From: Bacillota bacterium | Lineage (GTDB): Bacteria; Bacillota; Clostridia; Oscillospirales; Ruminococcaceae | Length of the DNA stretch: 12,588 nucleotides | Direction of reading: 5' to 3' | Assembly (NCBI GenBank): GCA_023396215.1 | Contig: JAEWWW010000120.1 | Coordinates: 1 to 12,588, forward strand | Part shown: piece after piece, positions 6,374 to 12,574 of the stretch | Layout: every line of letters starts with the position of its first letter | How positions within the stretch are numbered: position 1 is the first letter of the stretch | Program-made: the position numbers and the translations under genes | Notes under the pieces: model-generated | Databases searched by the model: none | Told to the model about the DNA's origin: nothing | Seen by the model: only the letters and a program-made list of their open reading frames with translations

Positions 6374-7525
6374 CTGAACAGGCGCGAGAAACCCCAGAAG
6401 ACCCCTAAAAAACCGATACGGGCCGAGCGGGGCGCCATCGACCTCACCTTTTTGGTTTTGGTGATGGTGCTGCTCACCTTTGGTCTGGTGATGATGTTTT
6501 CAGCCAGCTACGCCTACGCGTTCTTTTATATGGATAACAGCTTCTACTTCATCAGCCGCCAGTTGATATTTGCGGTGATGGGCGTTGCTGTGATGATTAT
6601 CCTCGCCAACATCGACTATCATATCTTCCGCCCCTTTGCGTGGCCGCTGATGGGGGTCACGGTGGCGCTGCTGGTGGTGGTGCTCTTTATGCCCGAGCAA
6701 AAAGGGGTGCGCCGCTGGATTAACCTTGGCTTTACCACCTTCCAGCCCTCCGAGATTGCCAAGTTCGCGCTGGTTATCCTCTTTGCCCATCTCATATCGG
6801 TCAACTACAGCAAGATGAAAAGCTTCCGCCACGGCATCGCCCCCTTCATTGGGGTGCTGGCGGTGCTGGTGGCGCTGCTGATGCTGGAGCCCCATCTTTC
6901 GGGCACGGTGCTCATCTGCCTGATAGGGGCCATCATGATGTTTGTGGGCGGCGCCAACCTGAAGTGGTTCGCCCTCGCCGGCGCGGTGGGGGTAGCGGGG
7001 CTGGTGGTGCTGGCCTCTATCCCGCAGGTCATCGCCTATGCCCACACCCGGTTCGACTACTGGCTCGACCCCTTTTCCGACCCGCAGGGCTTCGGCTTTC
7101 AGACGCTGCAATCGCTCTACGCCATCGGCTCGGGCGGGCTTCTGGGGGCGGGTATCGGCCAGTCGCGGCAAAAGTACCTCTACCTGCCCGAGCCGCAGAA
7201 CGACTTTGTGTTCGCCATCGTCTGCGAAGAGCTGGGCTTTGTGGGGGCGGTGCTCATCATCATCCTCTTCGCGCTGCTCATCTGGCGCGGGTTTGTCATC
7301 GCGGCCAAGGCCCGCGACCGGTTTGGCGCCATGATAGCGGTGGGGCTGACGGCACAGGTGGGGATGCAAACCATCCTCAACATCGCGGTGGTTACCAACA
7401 CCATACCAAATACCGGCATCAGTATGCCGTTTTTCTCATCGGGAGGCACGGCGCTGCTGATGCTGCTGGCCCAGATGGGGGTTATCCTTTCCATCTCACG
7501 GCAGACCACGCTGGAAAAAGAATAG
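6374..7525 (+). CDS. ftsW: SEDS peptidoglycan polymerase FtsW, apparently starting at CTG
   Basis: This polytopic membrane glycosyltransferase polymerises lipid II at the septum with the class B PBP encoded upstream. Motifs, numbered from the CTG: GVRRWI and QPSEIAKF before the central helices, EPHLSGT, the QNDFVFA motif whose D277 corresponds to the catalytic Asp of SEDS proteins (E. coli FtsW D297), CEELGF, and MPFFSSGGT (351-359). The frame is open back to a TGA at 6341, but the only ATG/GTG/TTG-type start near the front is TTG at 6452, inside the first membrane helix. A CTG at 6374 lies nine bases after AAGGGAG (6358-6364) and restores a basic cytoplasmic tail (NRREKPQKTPKKP) plus the whole first helix, giving 383 residues, normal for FtsW. 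The family call is firm; the exact start is inferred. SpoVE is a close alternative name. Confidence 0.93.
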   Translation: MNRREKPQKTPKKPIRAERGAIDLTFLVLVMVLLTFGLVMMFSASYAYAFFYMDNSFYFISRQLIFAVMGVAVMIILANIDYHIFRPFAWPLMGVTVALLVVVLFMPEQKGVRRWINLGFTTFQPSEIAKFALVILFAHLISVNYSKMKSFRHGIAPFIGVLAVLVALLMLEPHLSGTVLICLIGAIMMFVGGANLKWFALAGAVGVAGLVVLASIPQVIAYAHTRFDYWLDPFSDPQGFGFQTLQSLYAIGSGGLLGAGIGQSRQKYLYLPEPQNDFVFAIVCEELGFVGAVLIIILFALLIWRGFVIAAKARDRFGAMIAVGLTAQVGMQTILNIAVVTNTIPNTGISMPFFSSGGTALLMLLAQMGVILSISRQTTLEKE

Positions 7526-7552
7526 CGCCCGGTTTTCCCCCGGGGAGGGCGC
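7525..7552 (+). repeat. Small stem-loop between ftsW and murG
   Basis: GCGCCC (7525-7530, beginning with the last base of the ftsW stop) pairs with GGGCGC (7547-7552). An inner CCCC/GGGG pair (7537-7540 with 7542-7545) competes within the loop. No T run is present. Its function is unknown. Confidence 0.35.
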
Positions 7553-7592
7553 GGGAGGTCTGACAGATTTTAGCGGGAGGTCAATAGTAACC

Positions 7593-8717
7593 ATGAAGAT
7601 TTTATTTGCCTGCGGCGGTACGGCGGGGCATATCAACCCGGCCCTTGCGGTGGCCGACACCCTGCGCAAGCGCCACCCCGGCGTCGAGATAAAGTTTGCC
7701 GGCAACCCCAACGGGATGGAAGCCCGGCTGGTGCCTGCCGCGGGCTACGACTTTCTGCCCATTGAAATTTTGGGCATCCAGCGCCGCCTGAACTGGCGCA
7801 ACATCAAGTACAATCTGCGCTCGCTCTACCTGCTCAGCCTCGCCACCGGCCGCGCCAAAAAGATTATCGGCGGCTTTGGGCCCGACGTGGTGGTGGGCAC
7901 GGGGGGGTATGTCAGCGGGCCGGTGCTGCGCACCGCCCACAGGCTGGGGGTAAAAACCCTCACCCACGAGCAGAACGCCTTCCCCGGCGTCACCACAAGG
8001 CTGTTGGCCGCCACTGCCGATAAGGTGCTGCTGGCGGTGCCGGAGGCCGAAGCCCGGCTGCCCGAGGGCCGCGAATACATCGTCACCGGCAACCCCATTC
8101 GGGAAGCAATTCTCTTTGCCGACCGCGCAGAGGCCCGCCGGGCTCTGGGGGTGGGCGACCGGGTCTGCATCCTCTCCTTCGGGGGCAGCCTGGGGGCGGC
8201 AAGGCTCAACGAGGCGGTGGCCGACGTCATCGCCTGGCACAGCAAAAGCGGCGAGGCGCCGGTGCACCACATTCACGCCACCGGCAGCTACGGGGTGGAG
8301 GACATGCCCCGCCTGCTGGAGCAAAAGGGCGCAAACTACAAAAATAACCCCCATATCGACATCCGGGAATACATAAACGACATGCCCCGCTGCCTTGCGG
8401 CCGCCGATCTGGTCATCGGCCGCGCGGGGGCCATCACCCTAAGCGAGCTGCAGGCCGCCGGGCGGGCGTCTATCCTGATACCGTCGCCCAACGTGGCCGA
8501 AAACCACCAATACCACAACGCCATGGTGCTGGCCAACAGGGACGCGGCCGTGGTCATTGAGGAAAGCAGGCTCACCGGCCCGCTGCTGGTGCAGACGGTC
8601 AAAGAGCTTGCCGAAAACCCCGCCCGGCTGGCCGCCCTCGGGGCCAACGCCCAGCGTATGGCCATTGTGGACGCTGCCGAGCGCATCTGCCGGCAGATAG
8701 AGCTGCTGCTTTCCTGA
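7593..8717 (+). CDS. murG: UDP-GlcNAc--lipid I N-acetylglucosamine transferase (MurG)
   Basis: This peripheral GT28 glycosyltransferase on the inner membrane face converts lipid I to lipid II. The 374 residues match family size. The N-terminal glycine-rich loop is CGGTAGHINPALA (7-19), followed by GNPNGMEARLVP, which binds acceptor and membrane. GGYVSGPVL, THEQNAFPG and TGNPIR are standard N-domain motifs. The C-terminal nucleotide-sugar domain shows SFGGSLGAARLNE, GRAGAITLSELQAAG and NVAENHQYHNA, which contact UDP-GlcNAc. The ATG at 7593 has GGGAGG at 7575-7580, a slightly long spacer of 12 bases. It sits directly after ftsW, consistent with coordinated lipid II supply. Confidence 0.97.
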   Translation: MKILFACGGTAGHINPALAVADTLRKRHPGVEIKFAGNPNGMEARLVPAAGYDFLPIEILGIQRRLNWRNIKYNLRSLYLLSLATGRAKKIIGGFGPDVVVGTGGYVSGPVLRTAHRLGVKTLTHEQNAFPGVTTRLLAATADKVLLAVPEAEARLPEGREYIVTGNPIREAILFADRAEARRALGVGDRVCILSFGGSLGAARLNEAVADVIAWHSKSGEAPVHHIHATGSYGVEDMPRLLEQKGANYKNNPHIDIREYINDMPRCLAAADLVIGRAGAITLSELQAAGRASILIPSPNVAENHQYHNAMVLANRDAAVVIEESRLTGPLLVQTVKELAENPARLAALGANAQRMAIVDAAERICRQIELLLS

Positions 8718-8872
8718 GAGAAAGCACCCCCCTGCACCGGGCGCGCCGCGCCCGCCCGCCTGTCTTTCACCAGTGCCAGACCGGCAGCATAATATACTTT
8801 TGCAAGGGTATTTCACCGCAGGCTCTTTTGCTGCGGCTAAAGACTCTACCCTCGAAAGGGAAGGGAAAGTAT
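8718..8872 (+). promoter_or_regulatory. murG-murA gap with GC hairpin and a possible murA promoter
   Basis: A compact hairpin (GGGCGC/GCGCCC, 8739-8744 with 8748-8753) lies early in the gap, without a following T run. Further on, an AT-rich patch holds TAATAT (8790-8795) overlapping TATACT (8793-8798). TTCACC at 8766-8771 is 18 bases upstream of the first of these and is a four-of-six -35 match. A weak sigma-A promoter for murA-ftsQ is possible but not demonstrated. Confidence 0.28.
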
Positions 8873-10123
8873 ATGGCACTTTACTTGGTAGAAGGCAAAC
8901 ACAGGCTGCAGGGGAAAATCAAGATGCATGGAGCAAAAAATTCGGCTTTGCCCATCCTAGCCGCTGCACTGATGAGCGGACAGAATGTGATACATAACTG
9001 CCCACAACTCACCGATGTGGAGGCCGCCAGAAACATCCTGCATTATCTTGGCTGTTCCACTACCAGAGAAAACGACAGCATTATTATTGATTATAAGGGC
9101 TCGGGGGATTTTCATATCCCAGACCGCCTCATGAGCGAGATGCGCTCCTCCATTGTGTTTTTGGGGGCGGTGGTGAGCCGTTTTGGCCGTGCGGTGGTTT
9201 CGATGCCGGGCGGCTGCGAGCTGGGCCCACGCCCCATTGATATGCACCTCGCCTCGCTGCGGCGGCTGGGGGTGGATATCCGTGAGGAGCATGGCCAGCT
9301 GGATTGCCGCATCAGGGACCGTCTGCGGGGGGCAAAAATCACCCTGCCGTTCCCCAGTGTGGGCGCTACCGAAAACATCATGCTGGCAGCCTGCATGGCC
9401 GATGGTGTTACCGAGATCCACAACCCCGCCCGCGAGCCGGAGATTGTTGACCTTGCAAACTACCTGCGGTGCTGCGGCGCGAAGATAGAAATTGCCCCCG
9501 ATGCAACAGTTTACATCGAAGGTGTCGATAAATTAAATGGATGCGAATATTCGGTCATACCCGACCGCATCGCAACCGCAACCTACCTGTGCTGCGCCGC
9601 CATCACAGGCGGTGAGATTATCCTCACCGATACCCGCCCCGACCACCTTGCGGCGGTGATGCCGGTCTTTGAGGAAGCGGGCTGCACCCTGCAGATCAGC
9701 GACGGCCAGATACGGCTTAAAGCCCCCGAGCGGCTAAACCGGATAAAGACGGTCAGGACGATGCCCTACCCGGGTTTTTCCACCGACGCGCAGTCGCCGG
9801 TAATGTCGATGGCTACCGTCGCCAACGGTACCTCGGTCTTTATCGAAAACATCTTTGAAAGCCGATATAAACAGGTGGATGAGCTGGCGAAGATGGGCGC
9901 AAAAATTAAGGTGGAGGGCCGCGTAGCGGTGGTAGAAGGGGTTCCAAGGCTGCAAAGCGCCCCCATGCGCTGTACCGACCTGAGGGGCGGGGCGTCGCTG
10001 GTGGTTTCGGCGCTGGCTGCCGAAGGTACCAGCGAAATCAGTGAAATCAAACACATCAGCCGGGGGTACGACAGCTTTGAGGAAAACCTCACCGCATTAG
10101 GTGCAAAAATAGTAAGGAAATAA
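8873..10123 (+). CDS. murA: UDP-N-acetylglucosamine 1-carboxyvinyltransferase (MurA)
   Basis: This cytoplasmic enzyme transfers enolpyruvate from PEP to UDP-GlcNAc, the committed step of peptidoglycan synthesis and the target of fosfomycin. The start is set at ATG 8873, seven bases after AAGGG repeats (8855-8866). An upstream in-frame start at 8828 would add 15 residues outside the conserved fold. With this start the protein has 416 residues and its key positions coincide with E. coli numbering: K22 and N23 in GAKNSALP, C115 in GGCELGPRPID, D305 in GFSTDAQ and R397 in HISRGYD. GATENIMLAA (164-173) is also present. Cys115 predicts fosfomycin sensitivity at the target level. ftsQ starts five bases after the stop. 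The placement between murG and ftsQ replaces the murC/murB slot of proteobacterial clusters. Confidence 0.97.
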   Translation: MALYLVEGKHRLQGKIKMHGAKNSALPILAAALMSGQNVIHNCPQLTDVEAARNILHYLGCSTTRENDSIIIDYKGSGDFHIPDRLMSEMRSSIVFLGAVVSRFGRAVVSMPGGCELGPRPIDMHLASLRRLGVDIREEHGQLDCRIRDRLRGAKITLPFPSVGATENIMLAACMADGVTEIHNPAREPEIVDLANYLRCCGAKIEIAPDATVYIEGVDKLNGCEYSVIPDRIATATYLCCAAITGGEIILTDTRPDHLAAVMPVFEEAGCTLQISDGQIRLKAPERLNRIKTVRTMPYPGFSTDAQSPVMSMATVANGTSVFIENIFESRYKQVDELAKMGAKIKVEGRVAVVEGVPRLQSAPMRCTDLRGGASLVVSALAAEGTSEISEIKHISRGYDSFEENLTALGAKIVRK

Positions 10124-10128
10124 AAAGC

Positions 10129-11025
10129 ATGGCCAACAGAAACCACAACCAAAGACGGCAGAAGCCCGCGGCGCAAAGGCCAAAAGCGGGCCGTGCCGCT
10201 GCGGATTTTGCCGGGCGGCGGCAAGAGCACCCGGGCAAGGCCGCCCGGGCGGCGCACCCCCGCCGCAGAAGACGCCGCCGCGGCAATATGATTTTGTATT
10301 ATCTGCTGCTGCTTGTGGTTATGATATCGGTGGCGGTCACCCTTTCGCTGACGGTGTTTTTTGGTATCGAGCAGGTTACCGTCACCGGCGCCGACCGGTA
10401 CCCGCAGCAAGACCTGGTGCAAGCCACCGGGGTTGCCTTGGGGGACAACCTCTTCCGCATCGATAAGCAGCAGATTATCCAAAACCTGATTAAGTTCCCC
10501 TACATCGAGGAGGTCAGGGTCAGCAGGGCCTACCCTCCGGCGGTAGTAGCTCAGGTGGTACAGGCCCAGCCGGTGGCGGCGGTCAAAACAGGGGAGAGCT
10601 GCCTGCTGCTCAGCGATAAGGGGCGCATCCTTGAAACCGGGCTGGCCGAGCCGCCCGAAGGGGTTTTGGCGGTGACAGGCTTTGCCGTGGCGGGCCTCCC
10701 CGGCGAATTCGTGCCGCAGGAGCATCAGGAAAACCTGATGATGATACGCTACCTGCTCAAGGCGATAGAGGAGACCGGCTTTGAGGGCGTTCGGGAGCTT
10801 GACCTTTCGGACAGGCTGAACATGAAGGTCAACTACGAGGACCGCATCCAGTTGGAGCTGGGCAGCGAGGGCGAGCTGGATTACAAGCTGCGCTTTGCCC
10901 AGAGCGTCATCGAACAGCAGCTGGAGCCCGACTTTGAGGGGATTGTGGATGTTTCTGACCCCGGCAAAGCGTGGACAAGGCATACCGGCGCCGACCGGCT
11001 GTTTGAGTGGAATTTGAATATATAG
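10129..11025 (+). CDS. ftsQ: Cell division protein FtsQ/DivIB
   Basis: This bitopic divisome scaffold links FtsL/FtsB-type partners to the septal synthase. The 298 residues show a cytoplasmic tail of about 53 residues rich in Arg, Lys and Ala, ending in a run of seven or more arginines (45-51). One membrane helix follows at about 54-79. The POTRA domain (about 80-150) begins GIEQVTVTGADRYP and includes LGDNLFRID and PYIEEVRVSRAYPP, with a beta domain through about 270 (LSDKGRILETG). The ATG lies five bases after the murA stop, and its AAGGAA ribosome site (10114-10119) is inside the murA end, so translation is likely coupled. Sequence identity in this family is low; the call rests on the topology, the POTRA motif and the position directly upstream of ftsZ. 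Confidence 0.9.
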   Translation: MANRNHNQRRQKPAAQRPKAGRAAADFAGRRQEHPGKAARAAHPRRRRRRRGNMILYYLLLLVVMISVAVTLSLTVFFGIEQVTVTGADRYPQQDLVQATGVALGDNLFRIDKQQIIQNLIKFPYIEEVRVSRAYPPAVVAQVVQAQPVAAVKTGESCLLLSDKGRILETGLAEPPEGVLAVTGFAVAGLPGEFVPQEHQENLMMIRYLLKAIEETGFEGVRELDLSDRLNMKVNYEDRIQLELGSEGELDYKLRFAQSVIEQQLEPDFEGIVDVSDPGKAWTRHTGADRLFEWNLNI

Positions 11026-11031
11026 GCGGGG

Positions 11032-11088
11032 TGGGTTTGTTTGGAAAAATAATTACCAACATCTTGTATATTTGTAAAAACAAACCTA
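11032..11088 (+). repeat. 11-bp inverted repeat after ftsQ
   Basis: GGTTTGTTT (11034-11042) is exactly complementary to AAACAAACC (11078-11086). Two more pairs (one G-U) extend it to 11032 and 11088. The loop is 35 bases and AT-rich. No T run follows on the + strand. It could slow 3' exonuclease decay of the upstream mRNA or form part of the ftsZ control region; both are inferences. Confidence 0.5.
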
Positions 11089-11097
11089 AAACGGCTT

Positions 11098-11121
11098 CAA
11101 TATATTGTATGAAAATATAAT
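11098..11121 (+). promoter_or_regulatory. Candidate ftsZ promoter with consensus -10 and adjacent palindrome
   Basis: TATAAT at 11116-11121 is a perfect -10 hexamer in an AT-rich stretch that contrasts with the GC-rich genes around it. The perfect palindrome CAATATATTG (11098-11107) lies where a -35 would overlap it. The -35 itself is not recognisable at 16-18 bases. Either an activator-dependent promoter or a chance AT-rich match would look like this. Confidence 0.4.
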
Positions 11122-11132
11122 TAAGGCGGCAA

Positions 11133-11179
11133 TGCATATTGATTTACCCAGGTAAATCTGGTAAATTATTATATATGCA
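11133..11179 (+). promoter_or_regulatory. Nested palindromes and a third half-site upstream of ftsZ (operator candidate)
   Basis: The perfect palindrome GATTTACC-CA-GGTAAATC occupies 11141-11158, and a further half-site GGTAAATT follows in direct orientation at 11160-11167. An outer pair TGCATAT/ATATGCA (11133-11139 with 11173-11179) encloses them. TTGATT (11139-11144) and TAAATT (11162-11167), 17 bases apart, form a weak sigma-A-like pair that the palindrome would block if bound. As RNA it could also fold as a hairpin with a CCAG loop. No known regulator motif is recognised. Confidence 0.45.
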
Positions 11180-11214
11180 GGCACTGGCCTGAAAAAACAG
11201 GGGGAAAAGACCAA

Positions 11215-12306
11215 ATGCTCATGAATATCGATTTGGACAGCGATTTTGAAAAAGTTGTCTCCATAAAAGTTATGGGCGTTGGCGGCGGGGGAGGAAACGC
11301 TGTCAACCGCATGATTGCCTCCGGAATGAAGAGCGTGGAGTTTATTTCGGTCAACACCGACCGGCAGGCGCTCAAATTTTCTCAGGCTACCTACAAAATA
11401 CATATAGGGGACAAGCTCACCCGCGGCAAGGGCGCGGGCGGCGACCCTTCCAAAGGCCAAAAGGCTGCCGAAGAAAACAGAGATGAGATTGCGGCGGCCC
11501 TTAACGGCACCGATATGGTGTTTATCACCGCGGGCATGGGGGGTGGCACCGGCACCGGCGCTGCGCCGATTATCGCCCAAATTGCCCATGAGATGGGCAT
11601 CCTCACCATCGGTGTGGTGACCAAGCCCTTCGAGTTTGAGGGCAAACGCAGGATGGAGCAGGCCGACATGGGCATCACCGCCCTGCGCGAGCATGTAGAT
11701 GCCCTGCTGGTGATTCCCAACGACCGGCTGCAATACATCTCGCAGGAGAGAATCACCCTCTTCAACGCCTTTACGGCGGCTGACGATGTGCTGCGCCAGG
11801 CGGTGCAGAGCATCTCCGACCTGATTAACATCCCCGGCGTGGTCAACCTCGACTTTGCCGACGTTACCACCATCATGAAGGGCGCGGGTTACGCCCACAT
11901 GGGCATGGGCCGTGCCTCCGGCAAGGATAAAGCCGAAAAAGCGGCGCAGGCCGCCATCTCCTCTCCGCTGCTTGAAACCTCTATCAACGGCGCAAGAGGC
12001 GTTATCGTCAACTTCATCACCTCGCCCAACGTCGACCTTTCCGACATCAACCTTGCTTCCCGCATGATACACGACGCCGCCCATGAGGATGTAAACCTCA
12101 TCTGGGGCGTCGCCTTCGACGAAAATGTGGACGACGAGATTCAGATTACGGTCATCGCCACCAACTTTGACCACGCCAGCGGCTACAGCATCCCCAGCTA
12201 CCGGGCCAAGGAGCCCGAGGAGGAGACCGAGGACCTCCCCGGCACCGGCCATGAGGAGGAAGACGAGGGCTTCATCGACATCCTCTCGATTTTTAACAAC
12301 CGGTAA
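11215..12306 (+). CDS. ftsZ: Cell division GTPase FtsZ
   Basis: This tubulin homologue polymerises into the midcell ring that recruits the divisome. The 363 residues are compact for the family. Motifs are the GTP loop GVGGGGGNAVNRM (21-33), the tubulin signature AGMGGGTGTGAAP (106-118), NDRL (169-172) and the T7 synergy loop NLDFADV (211-217) with catalytic acids D213 and D216. The ATG at 11215 is ten bases after AGGGGG (11199-11204); the ATG at 11221 is too distant. The acidic linker (about 331-350) is short, and the C-terminal peptide reads GFIDILSIFNNR instead of the common IPxFLR type. No ftsA precedes it, unlike E. coli or Bacillus. It is probably the last gene of the transcript, as a terminator follows. 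Confidence 0.98.
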   Translation: MLMNIDLDSDFEKVVSIKVMGVGGGGGNAVNRMIASGMKSVEFISVNTDRQALKFSQATYKIHIGDKLTRGKGAGGDPSKGQKAAEENRDEIAAALNGTDMVFITAGMGGGTGTGAAPIIAQIAHEMGILTIGVVTKPFEFEGKRRMEQADMGITALREHVDALLVIPNDRLQYISQERITLFNAFTAADDVLRQAVQSISDLINIPGVVNLDFADVTTIMKGAGYAHMGMGRASGKDKAEKAAQAAISSPLLETSINGARGVIVNFITSPNVDLSDINLASRMIHDAAHEDVNLIWGVAFDENVDDEIQITVIATNFDHASGYSIPSYRAKEPEEETEDLPGTGHEEEDEGFIDILSIFNNR

Positions 12307-12343
12307 CAGCCCGGGGGCTTTTGGATAACGCCCGCTGTTTTTT
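12305..12343 (+). terminator. Rho-independent terminator after ftsZ
   Basis: AACAGC (12305-12310) pairs with GCTGTT (12334-12339), and GGGC (12315-12318) pairs with GCCC (12330-12333), with a four-base bulge on the left arm and an 11-base loop. Six T residues (12338-12343) follow directly. The hairpin begins on the last bases of the ftsZ stop codon, so it ends the cluster transcript. Confidence 0.7.
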
Positions 12344-12360
12344 GCAACTCAATCGATTTT

Positions 12361-12391
12361 AAGGGACTGGTGCAGCCGCACCAGTCCCTTT
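12361..12391 (+). terminator. Second strong stem-loop downstream of ftsZ
   Basis: A perfect 13-bp stem joins AAGGGACTGGTGC (12361-12373) and GCACCAGTCCCTT (12378-12390) with an AGCC loop. The tail is short (CTTTC), so as an intrinsic terminator it is imperfect, but the stem is very stable. It could act as a backup terminator behind the first one or protect RNA ends. Confidence 0.6.
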
Positions 12392-12574
12392 CAGCATGCC
12401 AAAAAGCAGGTATATAAAATATATCGCGCAGGCGGATATGCGCCGTTCGTCGGAGCAAGCTGCGATAAGGTACAATAAATTGCGCAAATTGCAAAGGGTA
12501 TAAAAAGAGACAGAGTTTGCAGTCTTTGATAGAATGAAGTTACGACACGACATTCTGAAAGGAGACAGCAAACT
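12392..12574 (+). promoter_or_regulatory. Leader and probable promoter region of the next gene
   Basis: This AT-richer stretch has no ORF of note. TAGAAT (12530-12535), with GAGACA (12507-12512) 17 bases upstream, is a plausible sigma-A pair. A TATAAA (12499-12504) and an AT-only block at 12412-12424 are further candidates. A small inverted repeat AGAATG/CATTCT (12531-12536 with 12551-12556) sits just before the AAAGGAG ribosome site (12558-12564). No riboswitch fold is recognised. Confidence 0.3.

Noticed and set aside
6452..7525. TTG at 6452 as the start of FtsW
   Set aside because: It falls inside the first transmembrane helix and has no ribosome binding site; the conserved entry segment and basic tail lie upstream in the same frame.
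8828..8872. Upstream in-frame start for murA adding 15 residues
   Set aside because: The ATG at 8873 has the ribosome site, and from it K22, C115, D305 and R397 align exactly with E. coli numbering.
9766..10983. Minus-strand ORF (405 codons) opposite murA-ftsQ
   Set aside because: It spans two confident genes in antisense, shows no domain and has no ribosome site or promoter evidence.
11086..12252. Minus-strand ORF (388 codons) opposite ftsZ
   Set aside because: Antisense shadow of a highly conserved gene, with low-complexity translation.
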